A DNA stretch of 64,000 bases from Sabellastarte sp. h YS-2021. Taxonomy: Eukaryota > Annelida > Polychaeta > Sabellida > Sabellidae. Positions 42,163 to 52,579 of this stretch are shown piece after piece. The stretch lies in contig OZ024933.1 of assembly GCA_964017235.1 (NCBI GenBank), positions 60,742,255 through 60,806,254 of the forward strand, given 5' to 3'. Each line of letters starts with the position of its first letter. Positions within the stretch are counted from its first letter, which is position 1. Position numbers and translations under genes: made by a program. Under the pieces are notes generated by a model that saw only the letters and a program-made list of their open reading frames with translations, had not been told where the DNA came from and searched no databases.

Positions 42163-45100
42163 CTGAAAACAACCACAAAGTTATGATCAGTGTAAAGAGT
42201 CACACTAACTCATGGAATGATAACAGGATGCCATGACAAAGGTTTAAAATTATTATTTATTCATTTTACCTTTGCATGAACATACTAAATATTATTGGTT
42301 TCTTTTTAAATAACACAGGATTGTTGAAAAAGTAGAGTCAATACATAGTTGTTTTGTCAAATGATGAAGTAGTACCCGGAGAAAAGCATTGGGGCTGGGG
42401 GTGGGGGTGGCGGTGAGGGGGGTGTTTGAAACAACTGACCTTGCACATTTTTAAACTCCACAAGGGCACAGTCCTCATCACTGTGTATTGTAACAGTCTC
42501 CACTTTGCCCCCTCCTGACTTTCTGCTCTCAAAGTACAGACCCACTTTCTCTTTGCAGATGTTCTTGGGTTTACAGACACCATAAACCTGTAAGAATGTT
42601 ATAGCACTGTACTTATTATGTTAATGTGCATGAGTTACAGATGAACCTTGCATGTGTATCTTGCACATCTTTCATGAGTGTGCCTTAAATATGAGTGTGA
42701 CGGATTTTAACACTGAAGCAAGGATCGTGATTGATGGAAAAAACAGTTTTTCTCACTCTTAATTTTGTATTTTCAGTTTCATAGAAAACTGCTACTCATT
42801 CAAACTTCAAGTTACAGAATCATAATATTTACTTGTATACACTCAATCTTGAGATGATATGTCAAGAATGAGAACTTGTAAGCTATTTGCTAACAACTGC
42901 AGCATAAAGATTGATTAATTGATTGATTTACCGTCTCATTGTTCCTTTTATACTTTGATGGGAGTAAAGTTTAAGTGATTATCAAGCGTATGTGGGTCCA
43001 CATCTAGGTGTGGGCGAGTTCACTCCTCCAAACCCCATCCGAGTTTTAACAAGCCTTCTGTCCTACTTTCTTCTAAATTCATTGGTCACAGTTCAGTGCC
43101 CCTACAATCCTTCACCTAACTTGTCATTCAAACTTCACCTGCCAGTGGGGTCACATTGAAAATAGCAGACATCTTGCCTTCTTGTCAAAAACTGGACTGT
43201 GGTTTTATGAATTTATTTTATACTTTGTTTTTAATATGATCTTTTATATATTTTAGTTTCTTATTGTGTATTTGATATACCGTTAACACACATATGTTTG
43301 TATTATCAAAATTCTATATGTAATGATGTTCCGTTAGCGCACATAGAATATTTAGTGTTGGTTTTTCTATGTGTATTGATTTAACGTTAGTGCATATAGA
43401 AATATGATTTATTACATGTTATGAACTACCGTTAATGCATATAGGTAATTTACCTATTGCTTATATGTTGTTTCGTTAGTGCATATAGGAACTTTGGGAA
43501 ACTACTTCCGCGTTTTCTTCCAAAAGTGCTTGGATGCCATCCGCTACATTATGAAAAACCAAGGTTTTCCCACAAGGTTCAATTATATTGACGATTTGAT
43601 TTAGGTTGGGTTGCCTCACGAAATTGATCAGTCTTTCAAATTCCTCCAACATTTATTGCGAGATCTAGGCTTAGAAGTCAGTTCCAGTAAGCTGGTTTCT
43701 CCTACAACTCAAATAACTTGCTTAGGAATATTGGTGGACACAGTTGCACAAACAATCTCAATTCCTAGCGATAAACTTTGCCAGAAAAAAGGTATTTGCT
43801 CCTCTTGGTCCACCAAGACATACTGTAGCAAGCATGATTTACAGTCACTTCTAGGCTCTTTGCTCTACATTACTAAGTGCATTAAACTGGCCCGGTTCTT
43901 CTTAAACCGTATGTTGTCCTTGCTTAGACAGAATGTCGATCACCGAAAAATCCTCCTTACCCAAGCTTTTTTGCTGATCTCAATTGGCTCCTAACCTTTT
44001 TAGACACATATAATGGCACCACATATTATAAGGTCACGGAACAAGATGCCCAGGTCCACTTGGATGCCTCTCTTACAGGCCTTGGTGGCATATATGGCTC
44101 CCTAGTCTATGCACTGACCATACCAAGTGGTTACCGTGACTATAGTATCATCCACTTAGAGATATTGAGCATATTAGTGGCATGCAAAATCTGGGCGTCC
44201 CACTGGGAGAACAAAAAAATCCAAATATATCCGGCAGAACTGGAGGTGACACACTGGCTACCTGTGCAAGAAACATCTGGCTTCTCTCTGCATTGTATAA
44301 CACTCATTTCACATTTTCACACATTGCAGGTGTCCAAAATACTATTGCTGACCTGCTTTCCAGATGGGGGAATAGTCATAATGACTGGAATAAGCTCCAA
44401 CAACTCTGTCCTGATCATACTTGGGTTAATTCACATATTGACCTAACATTGCTGAATTATACTATTTAAATTTATTCTCTTTTCAGACTTACCTGCAGCG
44501 GCGGCCCAGCTGGCTTCTCTGGCTACTCGAAGCTTAAAGAATGGCTTCCGTCCTTCCACCTTCACACAGTATAGTAGGATGTGGCGGGATTTCCTTGCAT
44601 TCCAGGTGGCTGCTGGGTTGTCGTTGCATCAGGTGACTCCGCTGGTTTGACTAGCCTATATTCCAAATCTTATTAACGCCAGTCTGTCAGAATCCAATAT
44701 TTCAAATAACCTTGCCGCATTGCGAGCTTTCCACATAATGCATGGCCTCTCCATGGATGCCTTTCAAGATCGACGTATTCCTCTCCTCCTAAAGTCCATC
44801 ACAATTAATAGGCCCCTTGCTCCAAAAATTACTCAGGGCCTTCAATTGAACGATTGCATCAAGTCATTGCAATTTCCACTGGTCTCGAACACAATGTCAC
44901 ATTTACAGCATTGTACTCCTTCATCTTCTTTTCTTTTCATGCCTTTCCAATTTGTTGCCCCACACCAGCAAACAATATGATTATACCAGACAAATGGCAA
45001 GGGGGACGTCATTTTTTCACATTCTGGTGCCATTGTGATCATTAAGTGGTCAAAAACAATCCAGGATAGGAAACACACCCGTACCATTCAATATATGTCT

Positions 45101-48100
45101 AGGACACTCAGACATATGCCCTATTGTGCCTCTAAAAACCATGTTCTCGCATGTTCCAGGTTCCGATAATGATCCCTTGTTCATGATATTAAAAAAGGGT
45201 TCCCCTGTAGTATTGACCGATTCCATTGCTCGCAAACACCTGAAGAAAGTTTCCGGTGTGTTGGATAGACAACCACCACTGACATTTAATGCATTCCGCA
45301 GAGCCGCCTGCACATGGGCGTTTCAGCACGGGGTTCCATTGGATTTTAGCGTTCGCCAGGGGAGACGTGGTTTTTACATTTTCGTTTAAAATATTTTACT
45401 TTCTCCATAGAACTGGTCGGTATTTGATATATTTTACTGTAACTATATGTATTTTAGCAAATAATTGTAAACAAATAGATTACTGACTGTCACCATACCC
45501 AGATATCAGTTAACAGTGCTGTTTGTCATTAAACGGGTATTATCGCCCGCTCGATAATTCCCGCGGTAACACCTTCATTGTTTCCACACACAAAGCACAT
45601 CAAGTGTATTACATGTATGATTGTTGCACCTATTTCCAGTCTATTAACAGAATTGTGCAGGCTTTTTTCACTGTAACATTTGAAACATTTTACCGCACTT
45701 TTCTTGTTCCACAAAAATCGTGTGTATACCCAAAAACAATTCTATTTTAAGAATATATAACTTCTGTTTATATATTGGAACCAAAACATGCACAAGTCTG
45801 ATTTTAAAACCATTTAGACCGGAAAGTGGAATGGACCGGATTCTGGTTCATGAATGATAAAATAGATATATATCATAAAATATTGTGTACCAATTAATTA
45901 TCCCTGTCCACTGTTTGTTATATTCTAATCCCACACAACTATCTATCATATGCACTAATCTACTCCTTCCTAACCTACCATCTTTTGATTTTGGTACTGT
46001 GATGCTGTAATTAGAAAGGTTTGTACGTAGGAAAGGTAGGTGCACCTATTTCTAAATTTTAATTTTTGGCTTTCATTGGTCATGCATTGCACTTTTTGGT
46101 TCTGTTTTTCCATCCTCTTGACTGTTCGGTCAACAACCCCCACCAAGGAAAATAGTTTGCCATCACCAAAAATTATTCACCCAAGTTTACTCTCCTCTTT
46201 GGACAGTTGCAACATTGCTTTTGTCGCCCTGCAGGCCCACTGTCGTCAAGTGACGCACTGTTTCAGAAATGTCAACCCTTGGTGGTCCATCATCCTGATT
46301 CTTTCTGGCGACATTAGTTTGAACCCAGGTCCATCAGCCAGAAATATCAAAGCCTGTCATCTGAATGTCCGTTCATTGCGTAACAAAACATCAGCATTCA
46401 GTGATTTTGTTTTGTCAAATGATCTCGACATCGTTGGTGTCACTGAGACATGGCTAAGACCGTCGGACACACAAGACCTAATGGATGAGATAACCCCTGC
46501 AGGTTTCCAGCTTCACCAGGTCCCACGCGAGAACAAGAAAGGAGGTGGAGTTGCTGTCCTTGTTGGGAATGACATTGATAGCGTGCGTTGTCAAATTGAT
46601 CGGCGGAAATGTTTGAACACATTACCGTCAAACTGTCAGATCGACAGTCAAGCCAGCTCCTGGTACATGTAATTTACCGACCTCCAAGTACCAGCAAAAG
46701 CAGATTTATCGAGGAATTCAACAGGTTCATGGAAGCAGCTGCTTTGTCACCACATGAAAATATTATCCTGGGAGATGTCAATATCCAGCTTGACAGTCAA
46801 AATTGCTGGACAGAAAATTTCAACACAGTTCTATTGGATTTTGATTTTATTCAACATGTGTCAACACCTACACATATCCTTGATGTACTCTGCACTAGTA
46901 AATCCCTAACTTCCTCAGTTCACCATCATGTAAAGGACGGCATATCAGACCACCTAGCTGTCTTTTTACACTACAATCCCTGTCAAAAATTCCTGCAGAG
47001 TAAAACGGTTGAAAATCAGGAAACTTCGCAAGATAAATAAAACTGAATTCATGTCTGACATTGAAAATTCTGAGCTTATCCAGGCTCCTTACAAAACAGC
47101 TAGCTTACTTTCACACCAATACTTTCATACCCTTAGGAACATACTTGACAAGCATGCACCTGAACATGAATGTAAAACCCCACAACATGTCAACAAAGGG
47201 TTCATCAATAGTGAGATTTTGGCAGCAAAGAGACGTAAGCGCAAACTCGAAAGGGAGTGGCGAAAGGACAACTCTGCCATAAACCGCAGTAGGTATAGAG
47301 CCGCTGTGAACCATTTCAACCGTCTCGTGGAATGTGCAAAAACCAAACACTACAGTGATATGGTTAGGGAAAATGAGGATAACCCCAAGGCCTTGTGGAA
47401 TTCCATAAAGAAAGTCCTCCATAGATCACCAAAAATGGTACTTCCAGATTATACCACCATGAACAGTCTAGTCAACACTTTCGGCAGGTATTTTGCAGAC
47501 AAAATTGCTAAATTAAGATCTGGATTACTGTCTACTGATGCCGATCCCCCTGTCTCAGGTTCCTACAAAAACAAGTTTGTTTCTTTCCGGACCATGTCAG
47601 AGGAAGAAGTTCTTAAAATCATAAAGTTCACACCAAATAAATCATGTGACTTGGATCCCATCCCAACATCATTGGTCCTTCAATGTATCAGTGTGCTCCT
47701 GACTCCTATTACAAATATTGTGAACTACTCTCTACAGGAGGGCAGTTTCCCATCCTGCTTTAAGACTGCACATGTTACACCCTTGTTGAAAAAAGCTGGT
47801 CTTGACAAGAATATTCTCAAGAATTATCGACCAGTGTCCAACCTCAGCTACATCTCCAAACTCATAGAGAAAGCTGTGGCTAAGCAGATAAATGAGCATA
47901 TTGCTCACGAGGGTATATCTAACGAAAACCAGTCCGCATATAGAGCTTTTCACTCAACTGAAACGGCGTTGCTCAAAATACAAAATGACATTGCCACATC
48001 AATGGACAAGGGTGCAGCTGTTGGATTAGTCCTTTTGGACTTATCTGCAGCTTTCGATACAATAGACCACTCGATCCTATTAAACTGCCTTCAGCACTGG

Positions 48101-51100
48101 TATGGCATTGATGGGGTAGTGCTTAAGTGGGTCCAGTCATACCTCAACTCACGCAAGCAGCGCATCAAAATAGATGGACATCTTTCAGATGCTTTTCAAC
48201 TCCCTTGCGGGGTTCCCCAGGGCTCAGTTCTGGGGCCACTCCTTTTTACCCTATACACAACCCCTCTCAGTTCAGTCATATCTAAATTCAATGTCACCCA
48301 CCACTTATATGCAGATGACACACAAATTTACTTGGAACTCGACTCTAGGAACTTCGATTCCAGTATCACTGAATTAACAAATTGCCTTGAGGTGGTCCAG
48401 GCTTGGATGGGAAATAATAAGCTTAAATTAAATCCTGACAAGACAGAATTCATAGTGATTGGTGATGATCAAATTAGAAGTTCCCTGAAGTCATCTTTCC
48501 CAGTGAGTTTGCTTGGCAACACCATGGAACCAGCTGAATCGGTAAAAAACCTTGGTGTCATCCTGGATGCTGAAAATTCAATGCAAAGACACGTGGCTAA
48601 TCTATGTCGCATAAGTTACTACCATCTCCGGGAACTACGAAGGGTCCGCAGGTACTTAAATCATGAAACAGCTGTAAAGGTGGCAAATGCCTTGGTAAGC
48701 AGTCGTCTGGATTACTGTAATTCACTGCTTTACAACACAAAAAAGGCATATACTAGCAGACTACAGAGAGTTCAAAATGCCTTATGTCAGACGGTGTGCA
48801 AGCTAAATAAATACTGTCATGTTACACCCTTCCTGCACAAACTACACTGGCTCCCCATTCATTACCGTATACTGTTCAAATATAATTTCCTCATTTATAA
48901 AGCAATACATTTGAGTCAACCTCCATATCTCTCCGCTCTAATTAGGCGGAGTGATCTCACACGGGGCAATCGCCTATCAATTTCCTCATCTAAACCAAAT
49001 AAACGCTCAGGGCTACGCAGTTTCATAGCAGGGGCTCCTACAGAGTGGAACTAGCTTCCTCAAGCCATCAGAACCATAGAAAGCATTTCTGGTTTCAGGA
49101 AACAGTTGAAAACATACCTTTTTAGATTGGCTTATCCTCTACCATAGCCTATCTCCCCTACCTGACGCTAATATGGAAACGGACATCTTTCTGGAACTGG
49201 ACTATCCCTTTTTGCACATCAGCGCCTTAGAGGATGTTTACATCAAATTCGGCGCTATATAAGTGTTTCTTACTACTACTACATTCAGGCTCACGGCACA
49301 TGACAATCCAACGCGATCTGGTCATACCTCAGGGCGCTTCCTTCTTCTAACTCCCCTGTTGCTCAAACCTTTAGCAAACACCTTCATGTTTCAGTTTGGC
49401 CCTTGGGAGTCACAGATCATAGATTGTACCGCTTTTCATTAACTATGTACCCAAAAGTTGTGCTCTCTTGACATTTACTCCGTATCAAGGTCAGGTGGGC
49501 TCGTACAAGTTGTGCCTTTATTTTCCTTCAAAACTGGGGGATGTGTTCAGGGTCTCCCCCCTTTTAGTCAGGTCATCTTTTACATTGTACCTGTGTTTCT
49601 CATCTGAGGGTTTGACCTTTTTGACCTGCTACCTCAGATTGCTCTTATTTCTTGTTCGAGCTCCCCTCCCCCAGAGGTCAAAGGTTGATAAAGTACTCCA
49701 TTAATTGCATATCTGGCAATTATGCTGAAGTTTGAATCATTGCTTGTAATGATGCTTTAGCCTGGGTAATTGTAATTACTGCTTCGAACGAGTTAGACAT
49801 AGTAATTTGAATTTATAGTTTGAAGCTTCATTGTAGTTTAATTGTCTATTAATTGCATATCTGGAAATCATGTCGAAGCTTGAATTATTGCTTGTAATTA
49901 AAGCGTCACATTTACTAATTATAATTACAGCTTCAAACCAGTTAGACTAAGTAGCCTGAATTTATAGTTTGAAGCTTGATTGTAGCGTAATTGTTATTAT
50001 CGTGACGTATGTAGCTGAAGTTTGAATGCATACTCTATCATAACATTTATGTAACTATTTAGTCTATCATATTTTACATTTACCTCAGTTTTATAATTAT
50101 CGTTGTAATTGTGCTTGCTATATTGTAAAGATTAATAAAATTTTAAATCCCAATTGTCTATCTTTGGGTTTTGGGGGGAGTGAATATATTCATTTACACT
50201 GTAGCCCATTAGGAAAGAGAGATAAAGAATTTATGGTCAATTAAAGAGTCCACGTGTCTAATCTGTGTATTGTAAAAAGAAAAGAAGAAAATAACTTGAT
50301 TCTATAGCTGCTACAGTAGGTTAAATCAGAATGTCAAAACTATGTTAAAAACTAAGTAATGATCGATAAAAATAAAAAACAAAGCAAACAATGAAAACAT
50401 AAATTGATAATAAGTGGCCTTGGAGTTTGAAATTTGGCATATGATCAAAGACTGATGCATCTGTGTTGGTTCAACTCCCACATGTAGCAATGTCGAAAGT
50501 CTAATGTATAATTAATGTTAACCAATATTGGGGGAAATGGTTGTTTAAGGAAAGCCCCAAATTGCTTTTATGTACTTAAGTACTTTGGATAATATAATGA
50601 GAATTGACTTACTTCAATAATCCTTGACTGCTCCACCCTACTTGGTGTCACCATCTTACCCTCCAGAGGTTTCAAACAGAACTTTTCAAATAATTGCTCA
50701 AAATCTACAAACATGTCAATACATCAGAGGAAGACTTTGGTCACTAGTAGCACTGGGACAAGATTAAGTATTTATTTTTATTGGCTCATTAAAATATGAA
50801 ACTAAGCCATAAAAGAGTACATTTAGTTTGTGAAATTAGCCTTAAACAAACTACCTGGTGGATGGTGAAACTGAATCAAGGCACTGGACATATCATGACT
50901 GCAAACAATGTTGCACACATTCCGACCGCAGAAAGGTTCTAAAAACCTGTGTATGTCTTCTGATGTGATATCCGTTGGTAAACCCTGCAATATACACATG
51001 GATGGACTTTCATTTTATTCTGAACAATCTACAAATTAGTAATCGGTTTCTTATTTGGGTAATCATTTGGAAAAAATATGAATACATTATATAAAAAATG

Positions 51101-52573
51101 TTTACCACCACCTTTCTGCCCCTAGATATTCTGTCATTACAAATCCCTTCTTTTGTTGAGGGCCATCCTGGAGAAAGTCTTCATGAAGCTATGGCTTTAG
51201 GGAAAATTCATTATCCCCTAGTTGGAAGTAATTCATGTCTCTCCCACCTTCAAGCTGCAGCTCATATTTTTAGCTCTTGTTATCTATTTCCCAGCTTTGA
51301 AAATTTGTTCAACCGAGCATGAATCCACTGTAGTTTAGGTCAACCCAAATAAAGTTGTAGTCACCAGGGCCATCAACACAATGGATGCAATTCTTTGTAG
51401 TTTAAGTACTCACTTACTTCACGAGGTTGTTACTTGATAGCTACATGTTTCCCATCATGGACCCAACATCATCATGCAGGATGTTCCATTTTGTCCTGAA
51501 AACCTCATTCAGTTTCTACCAGTCTCCAAGGGTGTTGGTTCAACAGATGTATTCATTTTGAAATTCAGATATGATGGCCTTGCACACAGATGGTACAAAC
51601 TTGGTGATGCTGTATGTACCAACCCAGAATAAGCAGCAAAGAGAGAGCCGTAACATTTAATAGCATATTTCTCAAGGTGGCTGCAAGCTGGAGCTCAACT
51701 TCTAAAAGACTTTCTTAACTATATGACATCTGTTTGATATAGCATTCACTTCTGTCCTTGATTTTGTTGTAAAGTTCGGATGTCAGCCTGAGGAAATTTA
51801 TGTATGCCTGTTCATCTCAGGTCTTCAACTCTGGTTATAAGGATGTGTAGCATAATAAATAAATGATTCACAAAGCAGTCCCAATCGAGACTTTTTGCTG
51901 CCTATTCTTTATCTGGTCGGGGATCTTGGCCCATCAGATCCTATATCATTGACCGTCAATCTAAGTTCTGTGGTATCCTGTTATGTTGCATTATATTCAG
52001 AATAAATTGAATTTAAATAAGTCAGGTTAGGTCTGGAAAAATCAGGCCAATGTAGTTTCTGGTTTATCAATGAAATCATTTTTGATCTGAACATTTTCCC
52101 TTTCCATGGAAAATCCTTTCACTATCATTTTAAACAGATGCCACATTGAATGTTTACTTAAACTTAATTTGAATAGTCTAAATTATTTTATTTACTGAGA
52201 GTATAAATTGTATTTTAAGACACTTAGCAAGTTTCCAAAAGATGGAACCATGTTTTTTTTTTATTTTTAGTACGTAACATTTACATGATGTCATTATTGT
52301 GTGACACTGGTACCAGGACATATTTCTGGCGAGCAAATCCCTATAATAAGAGCATTTTGATAAAGTAATAATGAAATGTTGATGTTATCTTAATGCATCA
52401 GTAGCATTTTAATAAAGCCTTGGTGTTATATACCTTCACAAAAAGAATATTTTCTTCACAGACTTGCTCCACATTCGGATGGACATCAAGAGCTGGAATA
52501 ATCTCAATGTGGACCTTTTGTCCGTCAATTTCAAACGGTTTCTGCATATGCCTGCACATGACATATTCTGCTC
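42049..52573 (-). CDS. RRM-repeat protein resembling PARP10/PARP14-type RRMs, partial
   Basis: Five minus-strand exons join with matching phases: 52573-52434, 50983-50855, 50704-50613, 42587-42440 and 42162-42049. Together they encode the end of one RRM, a whole RRM (ILFVKGLPTDITSEDIHRF to EQLFEKFC), a linker PLEGKMVTPSRV, and another RRM (VGLYFESRKSGGGKVETV, CALVEFKNVQ, then the exon with TLEQQTLKVKLHH). The LYFES..SGGG pattern is characteristic of RRMs in PARP10/PARP14-type proteins. Exon 2 has a TTTT run where five T would keep the frame (length 129, with 130 needed). This is either a pseudogene lesion or a sequence error. No catalytic domain is in view; 5' and 3' exons are missing. The 8-kb intron between exons 3 and 4 holds the Ngaro C and CR1/L2-type insertions. 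Confidence 0.68.
42440..42587 (-). CDS. RRM-protein exon 4
   Basis: From TTCTTACAG/GTTTATGG to GTGCAAG/GTCAGT. It encodes VYGVCKPKNICKEKVGLYFE then SRKSGGGKVETV and CALVEFKNV. RNP-like strands and the SGGG loop are in the positions seen in PARP10/PARP14 RRMs. Confidence 0.7.
43280..43490. repeat. Degenerate tandem repeat with CGTTAGTGCATATAGG core
   Basis: Five diverged copies of a CCGTTAGYGCATATAGG-like core begin at 43281, 43332, 43384, 43430 and 43473, so spacing falls from 52 to 43 bases. The array ends exactly where the truncated Ngaro element C begins. Confidence 0.75.
43495..44466 (+). pseudogene. RT/RNase H remnant of element C
   Basis: Fragments include YIDD (43587-43598 region) followed by a stop, then LGLEVSSSKLVSPTTQITC, SLLGSLLYITKCIKLARFF, and RNase H pieces VHLDASLTGLGG and TIADLLSRWG. 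At least three frameshifts and several stops separate them. All blocks align in order with elements A and B. Confidence 0.8.
44500..45348 (+). pseudogene. Recombinase remnant of element C, 5' part
   Basis: The remnant starts just after a good splice acceptor-like TTCTCTTTTCAG. It encodes LASLATRSLKNGFRPSTFTQ, the core-binding domain start seen in elements A and B, then decays through stops and frameshifts to FNAFRRAACTWAFQHGVPLD, the H-x-x-R box region. The LINE insertion follows immediately. Confidence 0.75.
46040..49147 (+). pseudogene. CR1/L2-type LINE endonuclease/reverse transcriptase
   Basis: The polyprotein starts with a hydrophobic N-terminus (residues 5-30, signal-peptide-like) and a 2A-like motif at codons 90-98. 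An AP endonuclease follows (ACHLNVRSLRNK, VTETWL, GGGVAVLV, then VIYRPPS, ILGDVNIQLD, SDHLAVFL). RT runs from about 47.6 kb: NYRPVSNLSYISKLIEK, LDLSAAFDTIDH, CGVPQGSVLGPLLF, the catalytic YADDTQIYL, then VKNLGVILD and SSRLDYCNSLLY. Two compensating frameshifts break the endonuclease (near 46620-46670 and 47010-47040), and a TAG at 49052-49054 replaces a codon in the tail WNxLP. The RT itself is open for 681 codons, so decay is recent. Confidence 0.88.
46307..46333 (+). other. 2A-like translational recoding motif
   Basis: Codons 90-98 of the LINE ORF read GDISLNPGP. The 2A consensus is D-(V/I)-E-x-N-P-G-P; here serine replaces glutamate and all other core residues are kept. Just upstream is WWSIILILS, the hydrophobic lead usual for LINE 2A sequences. 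In active 2A sequences the ribosome skips the bond before the final proline. That would release a small signal-peptide-bearing protein of 97 residues from the endonuclease/RT. The E to S change may lower activity. Confidence 0.7.
49283..49470 (+). pseudogene. Recombinase remnant of element C, 3' part
   Basis: Immediately after the LINE, the frame resumes with IQAHGT, a stop where a tryptophan is usual (TGG to TGA), then QSNAIWSYLRALPSSNSPVA and SKHLH. It contains the histidine (HGT) and the tyrosine nucleophile region (WSYL) of the recombinase. Confidence 0.8.
49471..50600. other. Non-coding intron sequence of the RRM gene
   Basis: It includes the 147-bp tandem duplication described separately. 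Near 50413-50490 is a decayed tRNA-like stretch with a B-box match (GGTTCAACTCC). Part of this may be the 3' untranslated end of Ngaro element C. Confidence 0.4.
49699..49993. repeat. Two-copy tandem repeat, 147-bp unit
   Basis: The units start at CATTAATTGCATATCTGG (49699) and CTATTAATTGCATATCTGG (49846). Both end with TTTATAGTTTGAAGCTT and then a GTAATTGT-like end. They are about 80% alike, and a partial third unit may follow. Confidence 0.8.
50613..50704 (-). CDS. RRM-protein exon 3
   Basis: From GTTTGTAG/ATTTTGAG to ATTGAA/GTAAGTC. In the phase that exon 2 would hand over with one base restored, it reads FEQLFEKFCLKPLEGKMVTP then SRVEQSRIIE, and leaves in phase 0 to join exon 4. Confidence 0.65.
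50855..50983 (-). CDS. RRM-protein exon 2 with a one-base deletion
   Basis: From ATTGCAG/GGTTTACC to CCACCAG/GTAGTT. It starts GLPTDITSEDIHRF, then a run of four T shifts the frame to a TAG. In the next frame, EPFCGRNVCNIVCSHDMSSA and LIQFHHPP follow. The two halves make one RRM if one T is added, and that also repairs the phase with exon 3. Confidence 0.65.
51092..51830 (-). pseudogene. Decayed PIF/Harbinger transposase
   Basis: At nucleotide level the region aligns in order with the minus-strand transposase at 39.8-40.5 kb. An example is CTGCCCCTAGATATTCTGTC here against CTGCCCCTTGATATTCTGTA there; the blocks ACATGTTTCCCATC and GCAGGATGTTCCATTTTGTC have similar partners at 40.16-40.2 kb. 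Stops and frameshifts are frequent. It lies in an intron of the RRM gene, between exons 1 and 2. It shows that an older Harbinger wave preceded the intact element 10 kb away. Confidence 0.72.
52434..52573 (-). CDS. RRM-protein exon 1 of those visible
   Basis: From TTTTGTCCACAG/GAGCAG to GTGAAG/GTATAT, entering in phase 1 and leaving in phase 0. It encodes AEYVMCRHMQKPFEIDGQKV, the end of one RRM, then VCEENILFVK, the first strand of the next. Confidence 0.7.
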
Positions 52574-52579
52574 CTGTGG

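Larger units (their letters stand above)
45349..49282 (+). mobile_element. CR1/L2-type LINE inserted into element C
   Basis: The 3.9-kb element has a roughly 690-base 5' region, an ORF with endonuclease and RT, and a 3' end in GGCGCTATATAAGTG followed by TTCTTACTACTACTAC. The host recombinase reading frame joins cleanly across it (PLDF to IQAHGT), so borders are known to within a base or two. There is no target duplication beyond one shared A, as is common for CR1/L2-type elements. It is probably nearly full length. Confidence 0.85.
43495..49400 (+). mobile_element. Truncated Ngaro-like element C, split by a CR1/L2-type LINE
   Basis: The copy begins inside the RT, just before the catalytic box, and runs through RNase H into the tyrosine recombinase. 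At 45348 the recombinase is interrupted after GVPLDF by the LINE and resumes at 49283 with IQAHGT. It continues through SNAIWSYL and SKHLH. Gag and the first half of RT are missing, and no terminal repeats were identified. Confidence 0.85.

Noticed and set aside
43280-43490. CRISPR-like array
   Set aside because: The cores are diverged, spacing drifts, and the setting is an animal genome; it is a degenerate tandem repeat.
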